From Amycolatopsis pretoriensis (lineage in GTDB: Bacteria; Actinomycetota; Actinomycetes; Mycobacteriales; Pseudonocardiaceae): a stretch of 64,000 nucleotides of DNA. Shown here in pieces: positions 42,821 to 51,751 of this stretch. The position numbers and the translations under genes are program-made. How positions within the stretch are numbered: position 1 is the first letter of the stretch; the number at the start of each line of letters is the position of its first letter. The notes beneath the pieces were generated by a model. That model was not told the DNA's origin. It was given only the letters and a program-made list of their open reading frames with translations, and did no database searches. The stretch spans positions 62,001 through 126,000 of the forward strand of contig NZ_FNUJ01000005.1 of NCBI RefSeq assembly GCF_900107925.1. Direction: 5' to 3'.

Positions 42821-44140
42821 GTGCAGAACCCGATCTTCCCGCCCGATTTCCTCTGGGGTGTCTCCACTTCGGCGTTCCAGATCGAAGGCGCCACCAGCGA
42901 AGGCGGGCGCGGACCGTCCATCTGGGACACATTCTCCGCGACCGAGGGCAAGATCGCCCGCGGGGAAAAAGCGAACGTAGCCGCCGATCACTACCACCGC
43001 TACCCCGAAGACATCGCGCTGATGTCGGAGCTCGGCGTCGGTGCCTACCGGATGTCCATCGCCTGGCCGCGGATCCAGCCCACCGGCAGCGGTGCGCCCA
43101 ACCCCGAGGGCCTCGGCTTCTACGACAAGCTCATCGACGCCGTCTGCGAGGCCGGCATCGCTCCCGCCGTCACGCTCTACCACTGGGACACCCCGCAGGC
43201 GATCGAAGACGACGGCGGCTGGCTCTCCCGCACGACCGCTGAGCGCTTCGCCGAGTACGCCCACATCCTTGGTGAGCGCTTCGCCGATCGGGTGAAACTG
43301 TGGATTCCGCTCAACGAGCCCATGGTCATGTCCATCTTCGGGTACGCCATCGGCGAGTACGCGCCCGGCCAGACGCTCCTGCTCGACGCCGTCCCGACCG
43401 CGCACCACCAGAACCTCGCGCACGGACTCGCCGTCCAGGCCCTCCGCGCGGCCGGTGCGACGAACATCGGCACCGCCAACAACCACTCGCCGATCTGGCC
43501 CGCCGACGAGACCGACAGCGACGCCGCCGAGTGGCTGGACGCCCTGCTCAACCGCCTCTTCGCCGACCCCGTGCTGCTCGGCAGCTACCCCGAACAGCTC
43601 CACGAGCACCTGCCCGCCGGGTTCGCCGACGACCTGCCGACCATCGCGCAGCCGCTCGACTTCTACGGCGTCAACTACTACGAGCCCCAAGGCGTCGCGA
43701 AGCCCGGGCCGGGCAATCCGCTGCCCTTCGAACTTCGCCCGATCGAGGGCTACCCGATGACGACGAACGACTCGCCGATCGTCCCGCACGCCCTGCGCGA
43801 GCTGCTGCTCGACTTCCACCGGCGCTACCGCGACAAGCTGCCGCCCGTCCAGATCACCGAGAACGGCTGCAGCTTCGCCGACGTCGTCGCCGAGGACGGC
43901 GGCGTGCACGACCCCGAGCGGATCGACTTCCTGCACAGCCACCTCGTCGCGCTGCGCGAGGCGATGGACGCCGGCGTCGACGTGCGGGGTTACTTCTGCT
44001 GGTCACTGATGGACAATTTCGAGTGGTCCAAGGGCTACGCGCCGCGCTTCGGCCTGGTGCACGTCGACTACGAAACCCTGCGGCGCACGCCGAAGGACTC
44101 GTTCCACTGGTACCGGAAGCTGGTGCGCGATGAGCAGTGA
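42821..44140 (+). CDS. Glycoside hydrolase family 1 beta-glucosidase
   Basis: This 439-residue retaining glycosidase of family 1 has a typical N-terminus FPPDFLWGVSTSAFQIEGA, the acid/base Glu166 in LNEP and nucleophile Glu347 in ITENG. The aglycone-site HWDTPQ is present. No signal peptide is visible, so it hydrolyses imported beta-glycosides in the cytoplasm. GTG 42821 is chosen because of GAAGGGG upstream and the family start; ATG 42779 would add 14 odd residues. The 3' end overlaps the transporter gene by 11 bp, so uptake and hydrolysis are coupled. Confidence 0.93.
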   Translation: MQNPIFPPDFLWGVSTSAFQIEGATSEGGRGPSIWDTFSATEGKIARGEKANVAADHYHRYPEDIALMSELGVGAYRMSIAWPRIQPTGSGAPNPEGLGFYDKLIDAVCEAGIAPAVTLYHWDTPQAIEDDGGWLSRTTAERFAEYAHILGERFADRVKLWIPLNEPMVMSIFGYAIGEYAPGQTLLLDAVPTAHHQNLAHGLAVQALRAAGATNIGTANNHSPIWPADETDSDAAEWLDALLNRLFADPVLLGSYPEQLHEHLPAGFADDLPTIAQPLDFYGVNYYEPQGVAKPGPGNPLPFELRPIEGYPMTTNDSPIVPHALRELLLDFHRRYRDKLPPVQITENGCSFADVVAEDGGVHDPERIDFLHSHLVALREAMDAGVDVRGYFCWSLMDNFEWSKGYAPRFGLVHVDYETLRRTPKDSFHWYRKLVRDEQ

Positions 44141-45392
44141 GACGACCCGGGCGCTCCCGGAGGCCCTCGCCGAGCCGGTCGTGCGGGTGCGGCCCGGCTG
44201 GATGAGCCTGCTGTTCTTCGCGAACATCGCGCTCTGGCTGGGCATCTACGCGCCGATCCAGGTGCTGCTGCCCCAGCAGGCCGAGCTGCTCGACCAGGCG
44301 AACAAGGAGTTCGTCCTGGGCCTGGTCATGGGCGTCGGGGCGATCGTCGCGCTGATCGTGAACCCGGCCGTCGGGCTGCTGTCCGACCGGACGACCTCGC
44401 GCTTCGGCCGCCGCCACCCGTGGACGGTCATCGGTGCCGCCGTCGCGACCGTCGGGCTGCTCGTGCTGGCCTTCGCGCCGACCGTCGCGGTCCTCATCGT
44501 CGGCTGGTGCCTCGTCCAAGCGGGCCTCAACGGCATGCTCGCCACGCTCATGTCGGCCATCGCCGACCGCGTCCCGGTCGGGCAGCGCGCGCAGGTCGGC
44601 GGGCTCGTCGGGATCGCGCAGATGCTCGGCACGGTGCTCGGCGCGGTCGTGGTCGTCGTGATGCTCGGCATCGCCGGGATTCCGCTGGCCTACGCGGTTT
44701 GCGCGGTCATCGTCGTCGCCGGTGCCGCGTTCTTCGTCTTCCGGACGCCGGACGCGCGCCTGCCGGTCGAGTACCGGCCGTCGTCGCAGGCCGGCGAGGT
44801 GCTGCGGAACCTCTGGGTCTCGCCGCGGCGGCACCCGGACTTCGCGTGGGCCTGGTCGTGCCACTTCATGATCAACCTCGGCAACGCGTTCGGGACGCTC
44901 TACCTGTTGTTCTTCCTCAAGGACGCCGTGCACTACGAAGACCCGGACACGGGCCTGCTCATCATGATGGGGCTGTACGGCGTCGCGCTCGTCATCGGTG
45001 CCGTGCTCGCCGGCCACTTCTCGGACAAGTCCGGACGGCGTAAGCCGTACGTCCTTGCGGCCTCCGGTGTGATGGCATTGGCCGCTTTGCTGCTGGTCGT
45101 CTGGCAGAGCTGGCCGGTCGCGCTCGCCGCGTCGCCGTTGCTGGGCGTCGGCTTCGGTGCGTACATGGCCGTCGCGCTCGCGATGCTGACGCAGGTGCTC
45201 CCGACGGCGCAGGACCGCGCGAAGGACCTGGGTGTCATCAACATCGCGAACTCGCTGCCGCAGGTGGTCGCGCCGCTGCTGACGCCGCTGGTGCTCGCCT
45301 ACCTGGGTGGGTATCCCGGCCTGTTCGCGGCTTCGGCCGTCGCGACGCTGCTGGCCGCGGTGCTCGTGCTGCGCGTGAAGGCGGTTCGCTGA
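44130..45392 (+). CDS. MFS sugar transporter
   Basis: This 420-residue membrane protein has about twelve TM segments. Features include RTTSRFGRRHPWTVIGAA in the loop between helices 2 and 3 and a second RDxGRR-like loop (FSDKSGRRKPYVLA) in the second half, both typical of MFS and close to the glycoside-pentoside-hexuronide type. The ATG overlaps the 3' end of the beta-glucosidase gene, so it probably imports the glucosidase substrate. A strong hairpin follows. Confidence 0.88.
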   Translation: MSSETTRALPEALAEPVVRVRPGWMSLLFFANIALWLGIYAPIQVLLPQQAELLDQANKEFVLGLVMGVGAIVALIVNPAVGLLSDRTTSRFGRRHPWTVIGAAVATVGLLVLAFAPTVAVLIVGWCLVQAGLNGMLATLMSAIADRVPVGQRAQVGGLVGIAQMLGTVLGAVVVVVMLGIAGIPLAYAVCAVIVVAGAAFFVFRTPDARLPVEYRPSSQAGEVLRNLWVSPRRHPDFAWAWSCHFMINLGNAFGTLYLLFFLKDAVHYEDPDTGLLIMMGLYGVALVIGAVLAGHFSDKSGRRKPYVLAASGVMALAALLLVVWQSWPVALAASPLLGVGFGAYMAVALAMLTQVLPTAQDRAKDLGVINIANSLPQVVAPLLTPLVLAYLGGYPGLFAASAVATLLAAVLVLRVKAVR

Positions 45393-45404
45393 AAGAGCTT
45401 GGAA

Positions 45405-45456
45405 CCGCGGGCCGGTGCCGGTCGGGGGAGGGGAGTGCAACGGCACCGGCCCGCGG
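45405..45456 (+). terminator. Long perfect hairpin after the sugar transporter gene
   Basis: Two perfect 16-bp arms (CCGCGGGCCGGTGCCG at 45405-45420 and its complement at 45441-45456) enclose a 20-nt purine-rich loop, 12 bp after the stop. There is no T-run, as is common in GC-rich actinobacteria. Confidence 0.75.
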
Positions 45457-45771
45457 AATTCGAGGGCCGCGTCAACAGCGGGCGGATCGGTCGAGGCGAA
45501 CCAGTGGTCCAGGCCTCTACGATGATCAATCTAGCGGGGGATTACCGCCTGGGCTAGGCCTAACGCGTAATTTTTTCGATTAATCGCGGTGGGGACCGGG
45601 TGGTGTGGCCGAGGACTGGTTCGCGCTGCTCGGGGGTGCGGGCGAAACAGTCCCCGGCCGGGGCGAGGACCGGCACGGGTCCGATGGGGCGATCGGACCG
45701 GCCGCGCTCGCCTGATCAGGGGTGGAACGGGGTGGGCCGCGACCGCGGGAGGTGGCGACGACCCGGGAGGA
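45457..45771. other. Convergent intergenic region with an AT-rich patch
   Basis: No supported gene. An AT-rich patch near 45568-45586 (TAATTTTTTCGATTAATCG) stands out from the GC-rich surroundings and contains CGATTAATCG, a 10-bp palindrome. Frames crossing the region have no recognisable homology. Confidence 0.5.
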
Positions 45772-46194
45772 TCAGGCGGTGACCGCTCGGCGCGGGTTCA
45801 CCAGCGCGTGGCGCCCGGTGGTCTCGGCCGCGCTCGGCGCCGGGGCGCCGCGGTCCTGCGTCGGCACCGGGCTCTTGCGCCGCCCGGACAGCCGGCTCGC
45901 CGGAGCCTGCTGCTGCGGGGCCAGACCGCCCGCCACCAGGTGTTCGTGCGCGACCTGCCAGACCGAGCACGGCGCCTTGCAGCGGTGCCACCGGGTCGAG
46001 CAGGTCGGGCAGTCGCCGCGCTCGTCGGGCTCGTGCATCTTCAGCATCGCGCGCCAGGCCTCCGTCAAGCGGGGCAGTTCGGAGCGCGCGACCGAGACGA
46101 GCGACTGGGCGTCGGCGCGGTTCGCCAGGTCGGTCAGCATGTCGAGGCGCTCCCAGACCGCGTTGCGGAGGACCTGCCCGAGTACCTGATCCAT
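45772..46194 (-). CDS. Small unknown protein with a four-Cys zinc-finger-like motif
   Basis: This 140-residue protein has a helical N-terminal half (MLTDLANRADAQSLVSVA) followed by CPTC and then CKAPC (C-x2-C-x7-C-x3-C), which could bind zinc, and a disordered Arg/Pro/Ser-rich tail. I do not recognise the family. ATG 46194 follows GGTGAG and lies 13 bp after the stop of the next upstream gene, so the two small genes form an operon divergent from the XRE/TPR regulator. Confidence 0.65.
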   Translation of the reverse strand: MDQVLGQVLRNAVWERLDMLTDLANRADAQSLVSVARSELPRLTEAWRAMLKMHEPDERGDCPTCSTRWHRCKAPCSVWQVAHEHLVAGGLAPQQQAPASRLSGRRKSPVPTQDRGAPAPSAAETTGRHALVNPRRAVTA

Positions 46195-46207
46195 GATCAG
46201 CTCACCG

Positions 46208-46543
46208 TTACCTTTCCGCCATCTTGGCGGCTTCGTTGAGCGCGGCGCGCAGCTGTCCGAGCTGGCCGGACGTCAACCGCGCGGTCTCGCCGGGGGGCGA
46301 GACCAGTACCACCTGGTTGTCCTCGACGAACACCGTCACCGCGCGCTCGCGGCTGATGAGGTCGCCGCACTGCACGCGCCACACCAGCTGACCGCCTTCG
46401 TAGTGGCGGACGCTCGCGGTGCGGGGGTCCACCGCCGCGGCGGGCGTGACCGGTCGGACGGCGGAGATCGGAGAGACCGCCGGCCGCACGGCGCGGGTCG
46501 CCGTGCCGGCATGTCCCCCTGCGAACGAGTCCACGAACTCCAC
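46208..46543 (-). CDS. Small unknown protein with a C-terminal beta-rich domain
   Basis: This 111-residue protein has an Ala/Pro/Val-rich N-terminus, then strands (VRHYEGGQLVWRVQCGDLISRE; VTVFVEDNQVVLVSPPG) and a final helix (SGQLGQLRAALNEAAKMAE). No known family is recognised. GTG 46543 is chosen because GGAGAAGG lies six bases upstream; starts at TTG 46585 or further upstream are possible. It precedes the Cys-motif gene in an operon facing away from the XRE/TPR regulator, an arrangement that suggests a small regulatory unit. Confidence 0.6.
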   Translation of the reverse strand: MEFVDSFAGGHAGTATRAVRPAVSPISAVRPVTPAAAVDPRTASVRHYEGGQLVWRVQCGDLISRERAVTVFVEDNQVVLVSPPGETARLTSGQLGQLRAALNEAAKMAER

Positions 46544-46827
46544 GCCCTTCTCCGCTCTGTCGTCCGTAAGCCTTGCTTTCTGCAACTTCTCCGTGATCGC
46601 TGCAGGTGCACAGGCGGTGACGGAGGTCTGACAACTACAGTGAGGTGCAATCGGGGCCGAGAGAAGCTGTAACCGGCGTCATAGCGGTGACTGGGCCAAG
46701 TCGCACGGTAAACGGTCAGCGGACTTCGCCCCGGCCGATCAGGGGCGCGGTTCGCTCGATTCCCAAGCTCCGCCAGGTTTGCCTACGCTGTTTCACAGAC
46801 GCCCGACCGGACAGTGGAGGGGGCGCG

Positions 46828-48213
46828 ATGGACGCCAGTAACGGTGGCAGTGCCGAAGCCCGGCAGAGCCACGCGGTTCCCGCTGACGCGTGGGAGCAGC
46901 CGGAGATGAGAGCGGCTCTCGCGTCCCGCGAGATCAGCGCCGTCTACCGCCTCCTGCGCAAGCACGGTGTCTCGCAGCGCCAGATCGCCGCGATGACCGG
47001 CCAGTCCCAGTCCGAGGTGTCGGAGATCCTCAAGGGTCGCCAGGTCATGGCCTACGACGTCCTCACGCGGATCGCCGACGGCCTGGGTGTCCCACGTGGA
47101 TACATGGGCCTCGCCTACGACGAGGCCACGGCGATACGCGTCGTCGGCTCCGCCGACGGCCAGCAGGCTGAGGAGGACGAGTCCGTGAAGCGACGGAGGT
47201 TCCTCGCGCACGCCGCCCAGGTCACGATGGGTGCGGCGGTGTTCGGTCCGGAATCGGGCACCTGGTCGGCCGGGCCGGCCCGGACGCCGGCGCCCGGGCG
47301 CATCGGCATGACCGACGTGCGCCAGGTGGAGGCCGCGACGCGCGCGCTCCGCGCCCTGGACTACCAGTACGGCGGCGGGTTCTGCCGCGACGCCGTCGTG
47401 GCGCAGCTGTCCTGGGGACAGCAGATGCTCGAGGCGCACGGCACCGACATCGTCAAGAACCGCCTGTACGTGGCGCTCGCCGACCTGCACTCGCTGGCCG
47501 GCTGGACGTCGTTCGACACCGGCCTGATGGACTCCGCCCGCGGCCACTTCGCGAACGCGCTGGACCTGGCCAAGCAGGGCGAGAACCACCCGCTCGTCGC
47601 GAACGTCCTCTACCGGATGGGCCGCGTCTACCTGCACCAGGACGCCCCGAACGACGCGCTGAAGCTGTTCCAGCTGGGCCAGATCGCGGCTCAGGAAAGC
47701 GGTTCCGAGCTGGCCGTCTCCGTGCTCTGCGCGAACGAGGCCTGGGCCTACGCGATGATGGGCAACGAAGAGCAGGCGGTGAAGCTGCTCGGCCGGAGCA
47801 AGGACGAGTTCGAGCGCGCCAACCTGGCCGAGGCCGAGTCCTGGGTGAAGTTCTTCACCGAGACCGACGTCTACGCCATGGTCGGCACCGTCCACACGGT
47901 CCTCGCGCAGAAGAACACCGAGCACACGAAGTACGCCATCCCGGCGCTGACCAGGGCCGTCGAGTCCTACGACGACGAGATGGCCCGCTCCAAGACGTTC
48001 ATGCTCAGCGCGCTCGCGACCAACCACCTGCTGGAAGGCGACCTCGACCACGGCGCCAAGGTCGGCGGCAAGGCCATCGACTGCGCCGAGGGCATCAAGT
48101 CCGAGCGGGTCAAGGACCGCATGCGGCCCCTGCAGGACGAGGCCGAGCGCCGCCGCAACAACGCCGACGCCCGTGATCTCGCCGACCGCCTCAACGCTTT
48201 CTACGCCGCCTGA
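46828..48213 (+). CDS. XRE-family regulator with TPR domain (NsdA-like)
   Basis: This 461-residue protein has an N-terminal XRE helix-turn-helix (about 35-90; VSQRQIAAMTGQSQSEVSEILKGR), a linker with KRRRFL, and a C-terminal tetratricopeptide array (about 190-440) with helices such as ALADLHSLAGWTSFDTGLMD and ANVLYRMGRVYLHQ. The layout resembles NsdA-type proteins, which repress development and antibiotic production in Streptomyces. ATG 46828 follows GTGGAGG. TPRs may bind a peptide or protein partner; the divergent small proteins are candidates. Its 3' end may overlap the phosphotransferase gene. Confidence 0.85.
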   Translation: MDASNGGSAEARQSHAVPADAWEQPEMRAALASREISAVYRLLRKHGVSQRQIAAMTGQSQSEVSEILKGRQVMAYDVLTRIADGLGVPRGYMGLAYDEATAIRVVGSADGQQAEEDESVKRRRFLAHAAQVTMGAAVFGPESGTWSAGPARTPAPGRIGMTDVRQVEAATRALRALDYQYGGGFCRDAVVAQLSWGQQMLEAHGTDIVKNRLYVALADLHSLAGWTSFDTGLMDSARGHFANALDLAKQGENHPLVANVLYRMGRVYLHQDAPNDALKLFQLGQIAAQESGSELAVSVLCANEAWAYAMMGNEEQAVKLLGRSKDEFERANLAEAESWVKFFTETDVYAMVGTVHTVLAQKNTEHTKYAIPALTRAVESYDDEMARSKTFMLSALATNHLLEGDLDHGAKVGGKAIDCAEGIKSERVKDRMRPLQDEAERRRNNADARDLADRLNAFYAA

Positions 48214-49123
48214 CGCCGAAGGGGCCGGGACCGTCTTGGACGGCCGGTTCACCTCCGGCAAGCTGCGTGGTGTGCTGGCCGCGACCTGCGCGCGGCTGGG
48301 CCTGGACCCGGCCGGCGCGCGGCTCCTGCGGTTCACGAACAACGCCGTGTACGCGCTGGTCACGGCGCCGTTCGTGATCCGGATCGTCGGCTCGACCCAG
48401 CTGCGCCACCGCGTCGGCACGGTGGTGCGCGTGGCGAAGCACTTCGAACGCCACGACGTCTCCGCGATCCGGCTGCTCGACACCGTCGAGCAGCCGATGG
48501 CCGTCGACGGGCACCTCGTGACCGTGTGGCACCAGGTGCCGAGCATCGGCCGGCCCGCGACGTCGGCCGACCTGGCCCGGCTGCTGCGTCAGGTGCACGC
48601 GCTGCCCGCGCCCGACGGCCTCGCCGGGTGGGCGCCGTTCGCCGCGGTGCGGGCCCGGGTGTCCGACGCCGAAGAGCTCGGCGCCACTGACCGCGCCTTC
48701 CTGCTCGACCGCTGCGCCGAGCTCGAAGCCGCGCTGGCGGAGCTGGAGTTCCCGCTGCCCAGGGGCCTGGTCCACGGCGACGCGTACCCCGGCAACGTCA
48801 TCCCCGGACCGGACGGGCCGGTGCTCTGCGACTTCGATTCGTCGTGCGTCGGGCCGCCGGAGTGGGACCTGACGCCGCTGGCGGTCGGCCGCGAGCGGTT
48901 CGGCGACCCGCCGGTGCACTACCGGACGTTCGCCGCGGCGTACGGCTTCGACGTGACGTCGTGGTCCGGGTTCGGCGTGCTCCGGGCGATCCGCGAGCTC
49001 AAGCTGACGACGAGCGTGCTGCCGATCCTGCGCAGCCGCCCCCAGGTCCGGCCCGAGCTGTTCCGCCGTCTGGACGATCTGCGCAGCGGCCGGATGGACG
49101 CGCGCTGGACGCGTTACCGCTGA
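48173..49123 (+). CDS. Phosphotransferase-family (APH) protein
   Basis: This protein of up to 316 residues has the aminoglycoside-phosphotransferase/choline-kinase fold. The catalytic loop LVHGDAYPGNVI and Mg-binding LCDFDSS are intact, with a short N-terminal nucleotide-binding lobe. If it starts at GTG 48173 it overlaps the upstream regulator by 41 bp. TTG 48236 after GAAGGGG is an alternative that would remove the first 21 residues and the overlap. Many such proteins act on small metabolites rather than drugs, so resistance should not be assumed. Confidence 0.82.
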   Translation: MISPTASTLSTPPDAEGAGTVLDGRFTSGKLRGVLAATCARLGLDPAGARLLRFTNNAVYALVTAPFVIRIVGSTQLRHRVGTVVRVAKHFERHDVSAIRLLDTVEQPMAVDGHLVTVWHQVPSIGRPATSADLARLLRQVHALPAPDGLAGWAPFAAVRARVSDAEELGATDRAFLLDRCAELEAALAELEFPLPRGLVHGDAYPGNVIPGPDGPVLCDFDSSCVGPPEWDLTPLAVGRERFGDPPVHYRTFAAAYGFDVTSWSGFGVLRAIRELKLTTSVLPILRSRPQVRPELFRRLDDLRSGRMDARWTRYR

Positions 49124-49335
49124 GCCGGGTCTGTCACTTCATGTGACCGGCGCCACAGATTGCACGTGCATTCGCCGACTGCAGATGACCGTTCGTCGCT
49201 TCCGAAATGGGCTCTTCTCTGGGTAGAAAGTTCGGCCCGACGGGTCGCCTCCAATGGTCTACCCCTCATCCCAATGCGCAAGTTGCAGCTACTCGGCGTG
49301 ACTTGGCACCGGCTTCTACCTGCGGGGAAGGGTTT

Positions 49336-50364
49336 TCAGGACGCGACGACCGGCGCCCGCGTCAGCACCACGGCGAAGCCGAACGCCAGACCCATCACGG
49401 TCAGCTCGAGCGTGGCCCACGCGGCGAGCGCCGTGCGGTTGTGCCGGACGATCTGCGGCATCAGCCGGAAGCGCGTGTACGCGCCGAGCAGCGCGATGAC
49501 GCCGGTGCAGAGGAACTTGAGGACGAACAGCTGCCCGTACGGCGTCGTGAAGATCGCCGCCCAGAAGCCGATGGTCGGGTTGAGCGAGATCTCGACGAGC
49601 CCGTTGAACAGCCCGGTCGCCGCGGACAGGACCAGGCAGAGCGTCGCCAGTTTCGAGAACCGGGGCAGCGCGTGCGCCAGCAGCGTCCGGTTCGCGACGA
49701 GGAGCACGGTCATCGCGCCGAGGCCGCCCGTCCAGGCGACCGCGCTCATGACGTGCAGCTCCATCGAGATCATCGTGTAGTCGTGGTAGTTCCAGTTCGA
49801 CGCGTGCCCGGTGACCGGCAGCGGCAGCAGCGCGAACAGCCCGAGCCCGACGCGGACCTCGGCGGGCACCTTCTCGCCGAAGCGCAGCGCCAGCGCGCCG
49901 ATGCCGGCGTGCACGAGCGCGAGCACGGCGACGATGACGAGGGCCTTGCCCGCGCCGACGGCGACGATGTAGTCGCCGATGTCCCCGGCGGTGAGCGTCG
50001 ACGAGCCGGGCTTGTACTCCGCGGTCTGCAGGACCAGCGCGACGACCGCGGCCGTCGCCCAGACCAGCGCGGCCGCGACGCCGGCGGGCCGGGCCAGCCG
50101 CATGATCGGCTCGGTCAGCTTCGGCCGGTCGTAGCCGGCGAGCACCGACAGCAGCGCGAGGCCGATGGTCGTGACCGCGGCGAGGTCGAGCAGGACCCGC
50201 ACGACCGGGATGCCGGCCGAGACCACCGCGCTCGGCTCCACGACCCCGGGGACCGGGGTGGTGGACATGAGCGCGACGCCGATCAAGGCGCCGAGCAGGC
50301 CCGCCGTCACGACGCAGAGCAGCGTCGAATAGCGGGGTTTGGCGGTGGTCTCGGCCTGGGTCAT
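49336..50364 (-). CDS. copD: Copper resistance/uptake membrane protein CopD
   Basis: This 342-residue membrane protein has about eight to nine TM segments and the CopD domain, with conserved His/Met positions in helices (TGHASNWNYHDYTMISMELHVMSAVAWTGGLG). CopD works with CopC to move copper across the membrane. The ATG lies immediately at the copC stop (one shared base), so they are coupled. It is last in a four-gene copper unit. Confidence 0.9.
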   Translation of the reverse strand: MTQAETTAKPRYSTLLCVVTAGLLGALIGVALMSTTPVPGVVEPSAVVSAGIPVVRVLLDLAAVTTIGLALLSVLAGYDRPKLTEPIMRLARPAGVAAALVWATAAVVALVLQTAEYKPGSSTLTAGDIGDYIVAVGAGKALVIVAVLALVHAGIGALALRFGEKVPAEVRVGLGLFALLPLPVTGHASNWNYHDYTMISMELHVMSAVAWTGGLGAMTVLLVANRTLLAHALPRFSKLATLCLVLSAATGLFNGLVEISLNPTIGFWAAIFTTPYGQLFVLKFLCTGVIALLGAYTRFRLMPQIVRHNRTALAAWATLELTVMGLAFGFAVVLTRAPVVAS

Positions 50365-50912
50365 CAGTTCTTCTCTTCCACCGACCGGCCCGAGCGCAGG
50401 GCCACGGTGAGCCCGATCGCCAGCAGCACGACGGCGCCGGCGATCCAGACCCAGATCGGCACCCCGGTCGAGCCGGACTGCGGGGCCGCCTGCGACGAGC
50501 TGCCCGGCGACTTCGCCGCGTCGACGGTCGCCGGCGTGCCGGTGCCCGCCGCGGTCAGGGTGAAGGAGAGCTCACCGGTCACCGGGTGGCCGTCCGCGGA
50601 CAGCACCCGGTAGCCGACGGTGTACTTCCCCGCCGGGCCGAGCGGCCGCAGGGGCGCGCTGATGACGTTGTTCACCACGCTGATCGGGCCCTCGGCCCAC
50701 TGGCCGCCGCCGGGTCCGGTCACCGCGATCTGGTTGACGTCCGCGCCCTGCACGTACTGGTCGAACGTCAGGCTGATCTTCTGCGGGCCGGCGGCGACGG
50801 ACGAGCCGTTCGCCGGGTCCGAGGAGATCAGCACGTTGTGCGCCAGCGCCGGGGTGGCCGTGCCGAGCACGGCCACCACCGTCAACACCAGCGCGACGAG
50901 CGCCTTCCGCAT
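50364..50912 (-). CDS. copC: Copper-binding protein CopC
   Basis: This 182-residue exported protein has a signal peptide cleaved before His (PALA-HNVLISSDP), so the mature N-terminus begins with the Cu(II)-binding His. A beta-barrel CopC domain follows, with ADGHPVTGELSF carrying further ligands. A Ser/Pro-rich linker and a C-terminal TM helix (VWIWIAGAVVLLAIGLTVAL region) tether it to the membrane. It adjoins ycnI upstream with no gap and copD downstream. Confidence 0.9.
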   Translation of the reverse strand: MRKALVALVLTVVAVLGTATPALAHNVLISSDPANGSSVAAGPQKISLTFDQYVQGADVNQIAVTGPGGGQWAEGPISVVNNVISAPLRPLGPAGKYTVGYRVLSADGHPVTGELSFTLTAAGTGTPATVDAAKSPGSSSQAAPQSGSTGVPIWVWIAGAVVLLAIGLTVALRSGRSVEEKN

Positions 50913-51674
50913 CTAGCTGTTGCCTCCCGACTTGGCCGTGGCCTTGCGGGCCCGGATGGTGGCGCCGGCCCCGACGCCGAGGCCGATGGCGCCGACGAGC
51001 AGGCCGGCTCCGCCGAGCCAGCGGGCGGTGCTGTCCGACGCCGCCGCGGCTTCAGTCTGCGCCCCCGTGGTGGCCGCCGTGTCGGCGCCCATCGCGGCGT
51101 GGTCGTCACCTTCGGCCGCCTTCGCGGCCAGCTTCACGGCCGGGGCCGGGTGCTCCGGCTCCTCGCCGCCCGCCGGGGTCGGCTGGTTCCAGTCGACGAC
51201 CTTGCCGTCGCTGTAGGTCTGGTGCGCCGGGAACTCCACCTCGTCGACGTTGGTCGGCAGCGGGCCGAAGGAGACCGAGAACTCCTGGTAGTCGGTCGCC
51301 TTGAGCTCGCTGCCCGCCGCCGCGGTCCAGGTCACCGCGGTGACGGCTTCGGTGATCTGCGTGCCGTTGTCCTTGGTGATCGGGGTCGGCAGCTTCGACT
51401 TCGTGACCTCGGCGGTCCAGCCGGGGACCGGCTTGGTGCGCACCGAGCCGATGCCGTAGTCCGCCTTGAAGTCGACGGCGACCTTGGTGGTGGTGACCGG
51501 GGCCTTCTCCTCGCTCGGCACGCGGAAGACGATCGCCGCGTACCCGCCCTTCGTCGGCTGCGGGCCGTAGACGTTGGCGGTGACGTGCGCGGAGGCGACG
51601 CCCGCGCCGAGGAGACCGGCGACACCGACGGTGGCGGCGAGGAAACCGGCGCGCTGGAAGACGTGCTGGGACAT
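50913..51674 (-). CDS. ycnI: YcnI-like copper chaperone (DUF1775)
   Basis: This 253-residue exported protein has a signal peptide ending ASA followed directly by HVTANVYGPQPT, so the mature protein starts with His as in YcnI, which binds Cu(II) at that residue. The DUF1775 domain covers about residues 30-165. A His/Ala-rich linker and a C-terminal TM helix (LGGAGLLVGAIGLGVGAGA) follow. The ATG at 51674 starts the ycnI-copC-copD run, 77 bp after the upstream membrane-protein gene. Confidence 0.9.
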   Translation of the reverse strand: MSQHVFQRAGFLAATVGVAGLLGAGVASAHVTANVYGPQPTKGGYAAIVFRVPSEEKAPVTTTKVAVDFKADYGIGSVRTKPVPGWTAEVTKSKLPTPITKDNGTQITEAVTAVTWTAAAGSELKATDYQEFSVSFGPLPTNVDEVEFPAHQTYSDGKVVDWNQPTPAGGEEPEHPAPAVKLAAKAAEGDDHAAMGADTAATTGAQTEAAAASDSTARWLGGAGLLVGAIGLGVGAGATIRARKATAKSGGNS

Positions 51675-51751
51675 GGGTTCACTCCTGATGAACTCAAGAA
51701 GGGGACAGCTCGGTTCGGGGACCGGGCTGTAAAGGGGGATGACGCTGGGGT

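Noticed and set aside
45589..46239. Plus-strand gene across 45589-46239
   Set aside because: It runs opposite two better supported minus-strand genes and yields an Arg/Gly-rich product with no recognisable pattern.
48173..49123. Aminoglycoside-resistance gene
   Set aside because: The fold is APH-like, but many members are metabolic kinases and nothing here points to a drug substrate.
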